Assembly (NCBI GenBank): GCA_902780935.1
Contig: CACZHP010000024.1
Span: forward strand, 1 to 64,000
Source of the DNA: an uncultured Bacteroidia bacterium
Lineage (GTDB): Bacteria; Bacteroidota; Bacteroidia; Bacteroidales; UBA932
Direction: 5' to 3'
DNA: 64,000 nucleotides
The position numbers were made by a program, and so were the translations under genes. The notes beneath the pieces were generated by a model, which saw only the letters and a program-made list of their open reading frames with translations, was not told the origin of the DNA and made no database searches. Below are positions 17,421 to 27,063 of the stretch, in pieces (position 1 is the first letter of the stretch; every line of letters begins with the position of its first letter).

Positions 17421-18866
17421 CTATACCTTTTTGAAATAATTTTTTATCCCCACCATGATTTCAGCATAGGCGTATAAATGCGTTAATTTAGCGAGGCCTA
17501 AATATGATACTGTGCAAATAATAAGTGATAAAGCAAGAGAAATCCATGGAGTCGTAATAAAGTGAGAAATAATTGAAGCCTCTATCAGGACTACGAACCC
17601 TAATGACAAGTATGGGATGACGGTAACCATTTGCTTCAAGAATCCGAATCCAAGAATCTTTTTCGTATAGATAGTATTCAAGTACAAAGCGGTCAATGAA
17701 TACAATACCTGTCCTAAACAAACGATTTTAATATCAAAGAAAATTGTTGCCAAAAGGATTAATACGGCAACTGTTTTTTTTATGATCTCTAATTTTAAAA
17801 CAAGGTCAGATCGTCCTTTAACATACAATAGATTCAGATTGACTTTAATCACTCCGTTAAAAAGATAAGCGAAGCAAAGGATCTGTAGAAGTGGAACACA
17901 AGGGAGCCATTTGTCTGTCAACAAAAGCAAAACTAGAGGTTTGGCTATTCCACATAGTCCTAAAACCAGAGGGAAAATGATGAAAACGGACATCTTGACG
18001 TATTTAACATATATGTCCAATAATTTTTCGTCATTTTCTTGAACTTTGCTGAATAATGGAAAAGAAACTCTATTGAAGATGTCGCTAATGTTTACACTTA
18101 CCAATCGGCTGAACTGGTTCCCCCTAGTATAGTGGCCAAGTGTATTCGAGGGGAACCTTTTGCCTATAAACAAATTATAAAGGTTATCATATATGGAGCT
18201 GATTATTTGAGCGACCAAAAGCTTTGACCCAAATGCGAACAGAGTACGGAATGAGTTAATAGAAAAACGGCGATGAGGAAGCCATTTTACAAAAAAAAAC
18301 CGCAACAAACTTCCGAGTGTGGTGCCAATAAGGGCTTGTATAACCAGCGCCCATACTCCTAATCCTTTAAATGCTGAATAGATCCCTACTACTCCTGAAA
18401 CAATAGCGGATGTCAAAGAAATGATTGATTGAGTCTTGAAATCAATATCAATCAAGAGTTTCGTATTATGAACTGCGGATAATGAGCCGATAATCAATGT
18501 TAAAGAATACACCCTGGTTATAGAGGTCAATAAAGGTTCTTCATAGAATGAGGCAATGAGTGGCGCAAAAAGAAACAACAACCCATAAACAATGATGCTT
18601 ATTGTAAGGTTAATATAAAAGACGGTAGAGAAATCCTCATCTGAACAATCCTTCCGTTGAATTAACGCATTTGAAAAACCTCCGTCAATGAAGACTTGGG
18701 ATAAAGACATAAAAATCGCCAACATGCCGATCAACCCGTAATCAGAGGGATCCAGCAATCTGGCCATAATTACAGAAATGACAAATTGAACGAGTTGAAG
18801 AGAGAACCGTTCCACGGTACTCCATGCTACACCCTTATATGTCAGAGTCTTCAGCCCTTCGGCCAT
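17421..18866 (-). CDS. Wzx-like lipid-linked oligosaccharide flippase (WzxC type)
   Basis: A 481-residue MOP-superfamily protein with about twelve to fourteen membrane helices. The N-terminus GVAWSTVERFSLQLVQFVIS and the first loop MARLLDPSDYGLIGM are typical of WzxC-like flippases. The segment GGFSNALIQRKDCSDEDFST is also diagnostic. It moves undecaprenyl-linked repeat units across the inner membrane to the Wzy-like polymerase. One base separates it from the upstream glycerophosphotransferase-like gene. Confidence 0.92.
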   Translation of the reverse strand: MAEGLKTLTYKGVAWSTVERFSLQLVQFVISVIMARLLDPSDYGLIGMLAIFMSLSQVFIDGGFSNALIQRKDCSDEDFSTVFYINLTISIIVYGLLFLFAPLIASFYEEPLLTSITRVYSLTLIIGSLSAVHNTKLLIDIDFKTQSIISLTSAIVSGVVGIYSAFKGLGVWALVIQALIGTTLGSLLRFFFVKWLPHRRFSINSFRTLFAFGSKLLVAQIISSIYDNLYNLFIGKRFPSNTLGHYTRGNQFSRLVSVNISDIFNRVSFPLFSKVQENDEKLLDIYVKYVKMSVFIIFPLVLGLCGIAKPLVLLLLTDKWLPCVPLLQILCFAYLFNGVIKVNLNLLYVKGRSDLVLKLEIIKKTVAVLILLATIFFDIKIVCLGQVLYSLTALYLNTIYTKKILGFGFLKQMVTVIPYLSLGFVVLIEASIISHFITTPWISLALSLIICTVSYLGLAKLTHLYAYAEIMVGIKNYFKKV

Positions 18867-18867
18867 A

Positions 18868-20154
18868 TTAGTTCTTAAAACCTATTGAGGTGATTATATC
18901 CTCATAAATGTTCTCGGCAGATGATTTTCCTCCCGGAGGGCATAAGTAGGTCGCTTTAAATTTCTCTCGAGCATCTTTGAGTGGGTCTCTCTCTTTGAGA
19001 ACGACCTCGTCAATAAAAGAGCGGATATCATCGGTACACTTGCCAATGTAATGGCAATCTAAAGCCATCTTTCCAAATGATGTTAATTGAGCTCGCTGAG
19101 AATCAATATCTTTTGTGACGAATAATGCTGGTTTGCCGGTGAAATGATACTCGGCAGTAAAAGATGCGCAATCGTGGATGATGGCATCAGAGGTCTTGAA
19201 AAGATTAACATACTCTCCAGTATCTAATTGCGTATTAGGCGATAGGTCCCATATCGAATAATACTCACCCGCTCTTTTGCTTCCCCAGCCTTCTGAATTC
19301 TCTAATTCTTGAAAAAGTCTTGGATGTGGCTTAAATGAGAACTGAATACGATCCTTATACTCCGAGGCAATCTCAAGCATGACGTCACTTAACCAATCGA
19401 AAGAGTCTCTGTGAAGCATTCCGCTTGAGTTATTCTTTATAGAATAATGTGGAGCCCAGATTATTCTCTTCTTATTCTTATCTTGCGGTTTCCAGATGTC
19501 TAGCGTCTCGCTTGAGTTGAATTGATCTGCGATGGGATCCCCAACCACTCTGACATTTCGTCCTTTTATAAAAGAGTTCTTCAAAAAATCCTCCCAATTT
19601 GCTGAAGTCGGGTAATAAAACCTCCAGGCGATGTTATGGAAACGGAGATTGATAGTCCATTCCTCGAAAATTGTCGGCATTCCATAAGGAGAATAACAGA
19701 TAAGCTTTTTTTCGAAAGATTGACTGCTCAAACACGGGGCGAAGCAATTGTCGTATGGCTGTGGGAAAAAAATGAAATCAGGGTCGAGTCCTGATTTCAA
19801 TGTGATATATGTTAGATCATATGACCTGAAATCGTAGAATTGAATACCTTTGTTGGAGAAATAATTTCTTAATCTTTTTAAAGCTTCTTCTTTATCTTTA
19901 TCGGAATATGCGACATAAGGCACCAGAAGAATACTTAACATGAACCGTTTGTCTGAAAACAACAAGTCATAAAGGCTTTGGTATTTCCATTGTGATAGTT
20001 CAGATACAATAAAAACTACTGATGCGGAGCTTTTCTTCCGTATCCGATGTATTATTTTGGCTCGGTAATAATGAAGATAAGCAGGCATTACCCAACGATA
20101 AAATGCCGGCTTAAGTTTTTGTCTAATCCGTCTTTTTATTGAAGTGAGTGACAA
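18868..20154 (-). CDS. CDP-glycerol glycerophosphotransferase-like protein (TagB/TagF type)
   Basis: A 428-residue protein. The C-terminal half carries family marks: IIWAPHYSIKNNSS, FSFKPHPRLFQ and a SDAIIHDCASFTAEYHFTGK segment, with the His and Ser/Asp residues that bind the CDP-polyol. TagB/TagF enzymes move polyol-phosphate from a CDP donor to a lipid-linked acceptor. The N-terminus is basic and probably membrane-associated. Together with the cytidylyltransferase of this operon it suggests a phosphopolyol-decorated polysaccharide. It starts 12 bp after the stop of the outer-membrane protein gene. Confidence 0.82.
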   Translation of the reverse strand: MSLTSIKRRIRQKLKPAFYRWVMPAYLHYYRAKIIHRIRKKSSASVVFIVSELSQWKYQSLYDLLFSDKRFMLSILLVPYVAYSDKDKEEALKRLRNYFSNKGIQFYDFRSYDLTYITLKSGLDPDFIFFPQPYDNCFAPCLSSQSFEKKLICYSPYGMPTIFEEWTINLRFHNIAWRFYYPTSANWEDFLKNSFIKGRNVRVVGDPIADQFNSSETLDIWKPQDKNKKRIIWAPHYSIKNNSSGMLHRDSFDWLSDVMLEIASEYKDRIQFSFKPHPRLFQELENSEGWGSKRAGEYYSIWDLSPNTQLDTGEYVNLFKTSDAIIHDCASFTAEYHFTGKPALFVTKDIDSQRAQLTSFGKMALDCHYIGKCTDDIRSFIDEVVLKERDPLKDAREKFKATYLCPPGGKSSAENIYEDIITSIGFKN

Positions 20155-20166
20155 TTGAAATTTAAA

Positions 20167-20979
20167 TTAGAAATGTATCGCCACTCCCAGCGAGGCCAAT
20201 CCTCTGAAGTCGAGAGGGAAGTTCTTATCACCGGACTTGCTGACCTCCTTGCCGGGATTAAGGCCATTATAATCATCCATATAGAACTCTCCACCGAAGT
20301 CGGCAAGGATGCCGAATGACCGGCTGACCATAAATTCGACAATCAATCCACCTCTGAGACCTAAGACAGTGTTATTGTCTTTCACTTTCTGCCAAGGATG
20401 GAAAAGGTTGCCCGAAGCGGGGTTGTCGGGCGTCTTCTCAAAGCCCGAGGTGTGGCCTAATCCGACTCCAGCGTATAATTTGGGAACGACAGTCCAATCG
20501 TTGTCACCGAAGCCGCTAAAGTCCATGACGTAGTCAACGAACACGTTGACGCTGTTGAATTTGTAAGGGTAAAAGCGGTGACCGGAAGTTTCTTCTTTGT
20601 TACAGGCAGAGCGGTTGTTGCCGTAGCCGGCCCAGAGACGTACGCCAGAGACAGGGGTAATCTGGTAGCCAAATGAGGCGGATCCTTGGCCAGTCAACAG
20701 GTCGGAATTCTTACCCTCATCGCCATAAGCGCGGAAATTCTCGTTAAGGGATAGAAGGCCTCCGCCTTGTATCGTGACAAAAAACTTGTTTCTCGATTCG
20801 TCAGAAGCCTTTTTAGCGGTCTCCTTGACAGCTTTTTTCGCTGCTTTCTCAGGGTTCTCTGTCTTGACCTTCTTGACTGTGTCCTGAGGCTGGGTTTTGG
20901 TCTGCTGCCCGTAGTTCTGGGCTGACAAGCTCGCTGCTCCGATCAGCAGGGCGACGAGACAAATGACTGATTTACGCAT
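20167..20979 (-). CDS. Outer-membrane beta-barrel protein
   Basis: A 270-residue secreted protein. The signal peptide is MRKSVICLVALLIGAASLSAQ. A Lys/Thr/Ala-rich stretch (residues about 30-65) follows, then alternating strands (FFVTIQGGGLLSLNE, ASFGYQITPVSGVRLWAGYG, KLYAGVGLGH) ending ASLGVAIHF with the terminal Phe typical of barrels. Function unknown. It is the first gene of the minus-strand run, only 12 bp before the glycerophosphotransferase-like gene, so it may share the capsule promoter. Confidence 0.8.
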   Translation of the reverse strand: MRKSVICLVALLIGAASLSAQNYGQQTKTQPQDTVKKVKTENPEKAAKKAVKETAKKASDESRNKFFVTIQGGGLLSLNENFRAYGDEGKNSDLLTGQGSASFGYQITPVSGVRLWAGYGNNRSACNKEETSGHRFYPYKFNSVNVFVDYVMDFSGFGDNDWTVVPKLYAGVGLGHTSGFEKTPDNPASGNLFHPWQKVKDNNTVLGLRGGLIVEFMVSRSFGILADFGGEFYMDDYNGLNPGKEVSKSGDKNFPLDFRGLASLGVAIHF

Positions 20980-21083
20980 TTCAATTATTATTTAATTTGT
21001 TGTTTTCGTGATAATGGCTTCGCCTTTGTGCCTACCGGAGCAGGTACAAGCCAGCCGTATGGAAATCCATTTCCATCTAATTG

Positions 21084-21124
21084 CAAATTTAGAAAAAATC
21101 TGACAATAATTTTATTTAAATTTG
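21084..21124. promoter_or_regulatory. Divergent Bacteroidetes -7 boxes for rlmN and the barrel gene
   Basis: TAAATTTG at 21117-21124 on the plus strand fits the TAnnTTTG -7 element, about 25 bp before rlmN. CAAATTTA at 21084-21091 is the same box on the minus strand, in front of the barrel and capsule run. Neither has a clear TTTG -33 element, so both are candidates only. Confidence 0.45.
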
Positions 21125-21148
21125 TAGTCTGTAATAATATTCGTTTCG

Positions 21149-22195
21149 ATGAAGGAGTCTCTGCTTGGAAAGACACCCGATGAATTGAGGGAGTTGGCAC
21201 TCAAGGTTGGCCTTCCGGCTTTTGCCGGCAAACAGCTGGCCGGGTGGCTCTATGGCCGCAGGGTCCGTTCTTTTGATGAGATGACGAATATCTCAAAAGC
21301 CGGCAGGGAGAAACTTGGGAAGGAATATGACCTGGGCGTCACCATGCCCTCCACTTGCCAAGTTTCCACGGACGGGACAAAGAAGTACTTGTTTCCCATG
21401 AACGAGGGCGAAGCGGTTGAGGCCGTGATGATTCCGGACGACGATAGGAAGACCCTTTGCGTTTCCTCACAAGCCGGTTGCAGGATGGGGTGCAAGTTCT
21501 GCATGACCGGGCGGCAGGGCTTCCATGGCAACCTCTCCGTCGCTATGATCCTGTCGCAGTTCATAGCCATTGATGAGGCCGCGGATCTCACCAACGCCGT
21601 ATTCATGGGCATGGGGGAACCACTTGATAATTACGTCAATGTGAAAAGGGCTATTGATGTCCTTACGGCCGACTGGGGATTCGGTTGGAGCCCCAAACGG
21701 ATCACCCTTTCCACAATCGGCGTATTGCCTAATCTCAGGCGTTATCTTGACGAGACCCGTTGCCATCTGGCTGTCAGTCTCCATAATCCTTTCCCTGAGG
21801 AGAGGGCTTCGATTATGCCTGTCCAGAAGGCATGGCCCGCCGAGGATGTGATAAACCTGATCCGTGAATATGACTTCACCGGCCAGCGCCGGGTGAGTTT
21901 CGAATACACTATGTTCGCTGGCTTGAATGACACAAAGCGCCATGCCGACGCGTTGATAAGACTCCTTAAAGGTTTGGAATGCCGGGTGAACCTTATCCGC
22001 TTCCATAAGATCCCGGACGCTCCGTATGAGACTTCACCGCAGATTGTTATGGAGAGTTTCAGGGATCGTCTCTCAAATCATGGAATCACCTGTACGATAA
22101 GGGCTTCCAGAGGGGAGGACATAATGGCGGCCTGCGGGATGCTCGCCGGAGAACACAGGAAAAACAACTGGAGAACACAACAGGAACTACAATGA
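21149..22195 (+). CDS. rlmN: 23S rRNA (adenine-2503-C2) methyltransferase RlmN
   Basis: A 348-residue radical-SAM enzyme that methylates A2503 of 23S rRNA (and A37 of some tRNAs). The iron-sulfur cysteines are C111, C115 and C118 in CRMGCKFC. The MGMGEPLDN motif and the C-terminal ACGML, with the Cys that forms the protein-RNA adduct, are present. The length is normal. Its stop overlaps the ATG of the patatin gene (ATGA), so the two are coupled. It begins the plus-strand run rlmN-patatin-recX-purC. Confidence 0.96.
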   Translation: MKESLLGKTPDELRELALKVGLPAFAGKQLAGWLYGRRVRSFDEMTNISKAGREKLGKEYDLGVTMPSTCQVSTDGTKKYLFPMNEGEAVEAVMIPDDDRKTLCVSSQAGCRMGCKFCMTGRQGFHGNLSVAMILSQFIAIDEAADLTNAVFMGMGEPLDNYVNVKRAIDVLTADWGFGWSPKRITLSTIGVLPNLRRYLDETRCHLAVSLHNPFPEERASIMPVQKAWPAEDVINLIREYDFTGQRRVSFEYTMFAGLNDTKRHADALIRLLKGLECRVNLIRFHKIPDAPYETSPQIVMESFRDRLSNHGITCTIRASRGEDIMAACGMLAGEHRKNNWRTQQELQ

Positions 22196-24609
22196 GCAGA
22201 CTCACCGCGATATTTGCGTCTTTGACCGTGGCTCTCATGGCGTCGGTCCTCTGCGAGGCGCAGCCCACCCACGCCGCCCTGGACGCGGCCGCTGAGGCCA
22301 GGGACTTGAGAGTCAGAGTGATAAGGCACAGGTTGGATTCGATAAGGATGGTCGAGCACCGGCCCACAGTCGCCCTTGTCCTTGCGGGCGGAGGCGCCAA
22401 GGGAGCCGCCCATGTGGGAGTGATCTCCTATCTGGAGTCGATCGGGATGCCTGTGGACCTTGTCATGGGCACCAGCATGGGAGGCCTGGTCGGAGGCATC
22501 TACGCCCTGGGATATGACGCTCCTCATCTTGATTCCCTGATCAGGAGCATCGACTGGGATATGGCCCTTTCTGACAAGGTCCCGAGGGATTACCTCTCAT
22601 ATTCATCCATCAAATACAAAGAGAAATACGTCCTCTCGTTCCCGTTCTATTACGACAAGAAGGAGTTCCTCAAGCAGAAGGCTGATGAGCTGCAATACCC
22701 CCACAAAAGCGAGGACATCCATTTCGGAGCGAACGGCGATGACGCTTCCGGCCTCGTAAGGTCCAACCTGATGGGCAGCCTGCCCTCAGGTATGGTGTTC
22801 GGGCAGAATGTGAACAACCTCCTGAGTTCCCTGTCCGTAGGGTACCAGGATGACATTGATTTCTATACGGATCTGCCCATCCCGTTCCTTTGCGTGGCGA
22901 CCGACCTGGTGAAAGGAACGGCCAAGATCTGGACCAAGGGCAAATGGAACACAGCCTTGAGGTCCACGATGTCGATCCCGGGGCTCTTCACTCCTGTCAA
23001 GACCGAAGGGATGGTGCTGGTGGACGGTGGCATGAGGAACAACTACCCGACAGACCTGGCGAAGAAGTGCGGGGCTGATATCGTCATCGGAGTCAACCTC
23101 TCAAGCGGGTATAAGTCATATTCCGAGATCAACAACCTCGGGGATATCCTGGACACCGGCATCGACATGATGGGCCGCGCGTCCTTCGAGAACAATATCG
23201 ACATCCCCGATGTGACGATCAAACCCGATCTCCATGAGTACTCGATGATGAGTTTCGACTCCCAAAGCATTGATGTCATCATCGGGCGCGGATATGAGGC
23301 CGCCGTCGCTGTCGCGGACCAGCTGGACTCCCTCAAGAGAGTTATTGGTCCCGGGACCAAGACCATCAACAATCCTGTGGCGGACGACATCAGGCTTGGG
23401 AAAGTCATGATCTCAGGTGTGGAAATCACCGGGGTGAGCGACAAGGAGAGCGCTTATCTTCAGAACAAGATAGATGTAAAGGCCGGGACCGCGGTCGGGA
23501 GCGTCGAGATCGAGGACGCCGTCGCCACGATTTACGCCACCAATTCTTTCGACTATGTCAACTATGAGCTTCTCGGGGAGGATCAGCCTTACCGACTGAA
23601 ATTCAATTGCAAGAAGGGGCCTATCAACAAAGTGGGCATCGGAGCGAGGTTCGATACCGAGGAGGTTGTCGCGGTGATGGTCAATGTGGGCCTCGGAGTC
23701 CAGAAGCTCCGCGGCGCGTCCTGGGATTTCACCGGTAAGGTCGGGGCCAATCCCTATGTCGGGGCCGTGTATTCCTATGTGGCCCAAAGGGGAATGACAG
23801 TCAACGCCGCTGCGAGTCTCCGCTACACGGACAGGAACACTTTCAGCCTGGGAAACAACAACTTCAGGATCAACAACACCAACCTCAGGCAGGAGGTTTA
23901 TCTGTCTAATATCAAGTGGTCGAAGTTTTATCTGAGGGAGGGCTTCCGCAACGATTACTACAACATCAGCTCGATTCTCTCTGAGCGCGCGATCTGGGAT
24001 TATAACTCGGAGCAGCTGAAAAACAGCTACCTGTCTTTCTTTGTGGACGGCAGGAATGATTCCCTCAATGATGGGTATGTGCCCAGCAAGGGCCATTCGG
24101 TCGGATTGTCTTACAGGTGGGTTTTCGGCGGTTTCCCCAACAGGTTCAATAAGTTCCATGCTGTGCAGTTCGACGCTTTGAAGGTCTATGGAGGCGAATC
24201 CTTTGCCTTTATCCCCTCAATTAACGCTCGGGTGCTGTTCGGGAAGGAGGTTCCGATCCAGTTCGCCAACACCATGGGCGGAAGCATGGCCGGAAGGTAC
24301 CTTGAGCAGCAGATGCCTTTCATCGGGATCAACAATGCCGCCTCAATGTCCAAGATGCTGGGTATAGCGAGGGCGGATCTCAGGGTGAAGCTTTACCGTA
24401 ACAACTATCTGACAGGCATTTACAATTACGCCGTGTCTGTCGATGACATAGATGATTTCAACAACTGGGGGACCAAGGTCTATGATTACCATGGTTTCGG
24501 CCTCCAGTACACGTACAACTCCATCGTCGGTCCCATCAGCGCCAATGTGCATTGGTCGGATTACACCCATCGCACCGGGGCCTACGTAAGTATTGGATTC
24601 GATTTCTAG
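22192..24609 (+). CDS. Patatin-like phospholipase with BamA-type barrel
   Basis: An 805-residue outer-membrane protein. The signal peptide (residues 1 to about 23) precedes a patatin domain: oxyanion loop LAGGGAKGAAHVG, nucleophile elbow GTSMGG, and DGGMRNNYP with the catalytic Asp. After about residue 400 there is a POTRA-like piece (MISGVEITGVSDKESAYLQN), then a surface-antigen barrel ending YVSIGFDF. It probably cleaves lipids at or outside the outer membrane, as PlpD-type proteins do. The start overlaps rlmN by 4 bp and recX follows 3 bp later. Confidence 0.92.
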   Translation: MSRLTAIFASLTVALMASVLCEAQPTHAALDAAAEARDLRVRVIRHRLDSIRMVEHRPTVALVLAGGGAKGAAHVGVISYLESIGMPVDLVMGTSMGGLVGGIYALGYDAPHLDSLIRSIDWDMALSDKVPRDYLSYSSIKYKEKYVLSFPFYYDKKEFLKQKADELQYPHKSEDIHFGANGDDASGLVRSNLMGSLPSGMVFGQNVNNLLSSLSVGYQDDIDFYTDLPIPFLCVATDLVKGTAKIWTKGKWNTALRSTMSIPGLFTPVKTEGMVLVDGGMRNNYPTDLAKKCGADIVIGVNLSSGYKSYSEINNLGDILDTGIDMMGRASFENNIDIPDVTIKPDLHEYSMMSFDSQSIDVIIGRGYEAAVAVADQLDSLKRVIGPGTKTINNPVADDIRLGKVMISGVEITGVSDKESAYLQNKIDVKAGTAVGSVEIEDAVATIYATNSFDYVNYELLGEDQPYRLKFNCKKGPINKVGIGARFDTEEVVAVMVNVGLGVQKLRGASWDFTGKVGANPYVGAVYSYVAQRGMTVNAAASLRYTDRNTFSLGNNNFRINNTNLRQEVYLSNIKWSKFYLREGFRNDYYNISSILSERAIWDYNSEQLKNSYLSFFVDGRNDSLNDGYVPSKGHSVGLSYRWVFGGFPNRFNKFHAVQFDALKVYGGESFAFIPSINARVLFGKEVPIQFANTMGGSMAGRYLEQQMPFIGINNAASMSKMLGIARADLRVKLYRNNYLTGIYNYAVSVDDIDDFNNWGTKVYDYHGFGLQYTYNSIVGPISANVHWSDYTHRTGAYVSIGFDF

Positions 24610-24612
24610 TCT

Positions 24613-25095
24613 ATGGAGGAATATTCGATAGTTCTGAATCGCCTGCAGGCTCAGTGCTCGAAAAGGGAGTACTGCTCTTCGGACATATACCGCAAGGCGA
24701 TGAAGGCTTTCGACGGTGACAGGGAGCAGGCGGAGAGGATCCTCCAGTCCCTTCGGGATGACCGGTTTGTGGATGACCTGCGCTACGCCTCGGCCTTCGC
24801 CAGGGAAAAGTCCAGGCTCACAGGCTGGGGTCCGGCCAAGATCACATATACCCTTGTCGGCAAAGGGATTCCCCGGCCGGTGGTGGCTGAGGCGCTGTCG
24901 GAAGTGGATCAGGATGAGGCTGCCAGAAGGATGAGGTCCGTCCTGGAGACGAAGGTGAAAACCCTTGTCGGGGATCCCCAGATAAAGTTCAAGCTGCTGA
25001 AGTTCGGCCTCACGAGGGGATATGAGTACGACCAGGTCGCCCCGGTTGTGGACGGACTACTAAAGGAAATTGATTTAAATAATATAGATTCATGA
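24613..25095 (+). CDS. recX: RecX regulatory protein
   Basis: A 160-residue helical-repeat protein that modulates RecA filaments. Family marks are [38 protein letters not shown] and [14 protein letters not shown]. No recA is in the window, which is common in Bacteroidetes. The stop overlaps the purC start (ATGA). Confidence 0.88.
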   Translation: MEEYSIVLNRLQAQCSKREYCSSDIYRKAMKAFDGDREQAERILQSLRDDRFVDDLRYASAFAREKSRLTGWGPAKITYTLVGKGIPRPVVAEALSEVDQDEAARRMRSVLETKVKTLVGDPQIKFKLLKFGLTRGYEYDQVAPVVDGLLKEIDLNNIDS

Positions 25096-26033
25096 AAGCT
25101 ATTGTGGAAACGGGGTTCAACCTCCCTGGACAGGTTGGAAAGTATGTTGGTAAGGTTCGTGACGTGTATGATATTGACGGAGAATATCTTGCTATGGTTG
25201 TGACCGACAGGATATCCGCTTTTGACGTTGTCCTTCCAGAGGGAATCCCGTACAAGGGGCAGGTGCTTAACCGCATCGCCGCCAAGTTTCTCGATGCGAC
25301 CTCTGACATCCTTCCCAATTGGAAGGTGGCCGTTCCTGATCCGGCTGTGACCGTGGGCTATAAGTGTGAGCCTTTCAAGGTCGAGATGGTGATCCGCGGT
25401 TATCTCGCCGGTCACGCCTGGAGAGAGTATAAGGCCGGAAAGAGGAGTCTTTGCGGAGTCCCTCTCCCGGATGAGATGGTGGAGAATCAGAAGTTCCCGG
25501 AGCCGATCATCACTCCTACGACCAAGGCCGCCGAGGGTCACGACGAGGATATATCAAAGGAAGATATCATAGCGAGCGGACTTGTCAGCCGAGAGGATTA
25601 CGAGAGGCTTGAGGAATATACCAGGGCCATTTTCCAGCGTGGCACCGAGATCGCCGCGAAGCAGGGGCTCATCCTTGTTGACACCAAATATGAGTTCGGA
25701 AAGAGGAACGGGGAAATCTATCTTATGGACGAGGTTCACACTCCGGATTCATCAAGATATTTCTATGCGGAAGGTTATGAGGAGAGGCTCGCGAAGGGTG
25801 AGCGCCAGAAGCAACTTTCAAAGGAGTTTGTCCGTGAGTGGCTGATGGCCAACGGGTTCCAGGGTCAAGAAGGCCAGAAGGTTCCCGAGATGACCCCTGA
25901 GGTCGTGGCCGGGATCACTGACCGCTATATCGAGCTTTACGAGCACATCACCGGCGAGAAGTTCGAGAAAGTGGAGTACTCCGGAGCTTCCATGGAGGCT
26001 AATGTAAGGGCTTGGATTGACAGTCTGAAATAG
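25092..26033 (+). CDS. purC: Phosphoribosylaminoimidazole-succinocarboxamide synthase
   Basis: A 313-residue SAICAR synthetase that joins aspartate to CAIR with ATP in purine synthesis. Visible marks are [20 protein letters not shown], the [15 protein letters not shown] loop, [14 protein letters not shown] and [20 protein letters not shown]. The size fits the single-domain form. It overlaps recX by 4 bp; 7 bp separate it from the epimerase gene, so glycan genes follow in the same direction. Confidence 0.96.
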   Translation: MKAIVETGFNLPGQVGKYVGKVRDVYDIDGEYLAMVVTDRISAFDVVLPEGIPYKGQVLNRIAAKFLDATSDILPNWKVAVPDPAVTVGYKCEPFKVEMVIRGYLAGHAWREYKAGKRSLCGVPLPDEMVENQKFPEPIITPTTKAAEGHDEDISKEDIIASGLVSREDYERLEEYTRAIFQRGTEIAAKQGLILVDTKYEFGKRNGEIYLMDEVHTPDSSRYFYAEGYEERLAKGERQKQLSKEFVREWLMANGFQGQEGQKVPEMTPEVVAGITDRYIELYEHITGEKFEKVEYSGASMEANVRAWIDSLK

Positions 26034-26040
26034 CCTGCGG

Positions 26041-27054
26041 ATGAAGATTCTTGTAACAGGAGCGGCAGGTTTCATCGGATCCAACCTCTCGGCCAAGCTT
26101 GCCGGCGGGGGAGACGAGGTCGTTGGTCTTGACAATATCAACGACTATTATGACGTACGTCTGAAACTCGCTCGGCTTGAGGAGAATGGTTTTAATGGAC
26201 CTTATCCGGAGTGGGGGATCACGACCAGCAAACGCTGGCCATCTTTCCGCTTCGTGAAAGGGGATATATGCGACAAGGAGTCACTTGACCGGCTGTTCGC
26301 GACTGAGGGGTTCGATGTGGTCGTCAACCTGGCCGCGCAAGCGGGAGTCAGATATTCGATCACAAATCCGTATTCCTATCTCCATAGCAATCTGGAAGGT
26401 TTTCTGAATATCCTTGAGGCTTGCCGGCATAATCCGGTGAAGCATCTTGTGTTCGCGTCCTCAAGCTCTGTTTATGGTTTGAACGCAAAGGTGCCTTTCA
26501 GCGAGGAGGACAAGGCCGACAGCCAGGTGAGTCTCTATGGCGCCACCAAGAAGGCCAACGAGCTTATGGCCCATTCATATTCAAAACTTTATGGGATTCC
26601 GGCTTCGGGGCTGCGTTTCTTTACCGTTTATGGCCCCTGGGGGCGTCCGGACATGTCTCCTATGCTTTTCGCCACGGCGATCTCGCATGGGAAACCTATC
26701 AAGGTTTTCAACGGCGGCGACATGATCCGTGACTTCACCTACGTTGACGACATTGTCGAAGGCACCATCCGCGTCATCGACACCCCTCCAACCACCACTG
26801 TCCCCTTCGAGATCTTTAATATTGGCTGCTCGAATCCCATCAAGCTGATGGACTTTATCTCCGAGATCGAGACAGCTATGGGCAAAGAGGCTGTGAAAGA
26901 GTACCTTCCGATGCAGCCCGGCGATGTCTATCAGACCTATGCCGACTGCTCCAAACTCGAGACCCGCCTCGGGTATCACCCCGCTACCACCCTCCATGAC
27001 GGCATAGCCGCCTTCGCCCAGTGGTTCAAGTCAGACAAGAATCCCTTGAGATAG
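26041..27054 (+). CDS. NAD-dependent epimerase, UDP-glucuronate 4-epimerase-like
   Basis: A 337-residue extended SDR. The cofactor loop is TGAAGFIGSNL, DNINDYYDVRLKLARL is typical of UDP-glucuronate 4-epimerases, and the catalytic YGATKK follows SSSSVYG. The late RFFTVYGPWGRPDM binds the nucleotide sugar. It would supply UDP-galacturonate or a related sugar for the glycosyltransferases that follow. The specific substrate is inferred. Confidence 0.88.
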   Translation: MKILVTGAAGFIGSNLSAKLAGGGDEVVGLDNINDYYDVRLKLARLEENGFNGPYPEWGITTSKRWPSFRFVKGDICDKESLDRLFATEGFDVVVNLAAQAGVRYSITNPYSYLHSNLEGFLNILEACRHNPVKHLVFASSSSVYGLNAKVPFSEEDKADSQVSLYGATKKANELMAHSYSKLYGIPASGLRFFTVYGPWGRPDMSPMLFATAISHGKPIKVFNGGDMIRDFTYVDDIVEGTIRVIDTPPTTTVPFEIFNIGCSNPIKLMDFISEIETAMGKEAVKEYLPMQPGDVYQTYADCSKLETRLGYHPATTLHDGIAAFAQWFKSDKNPLR

Positions 27055-27063
27055 TCTCTTCCT

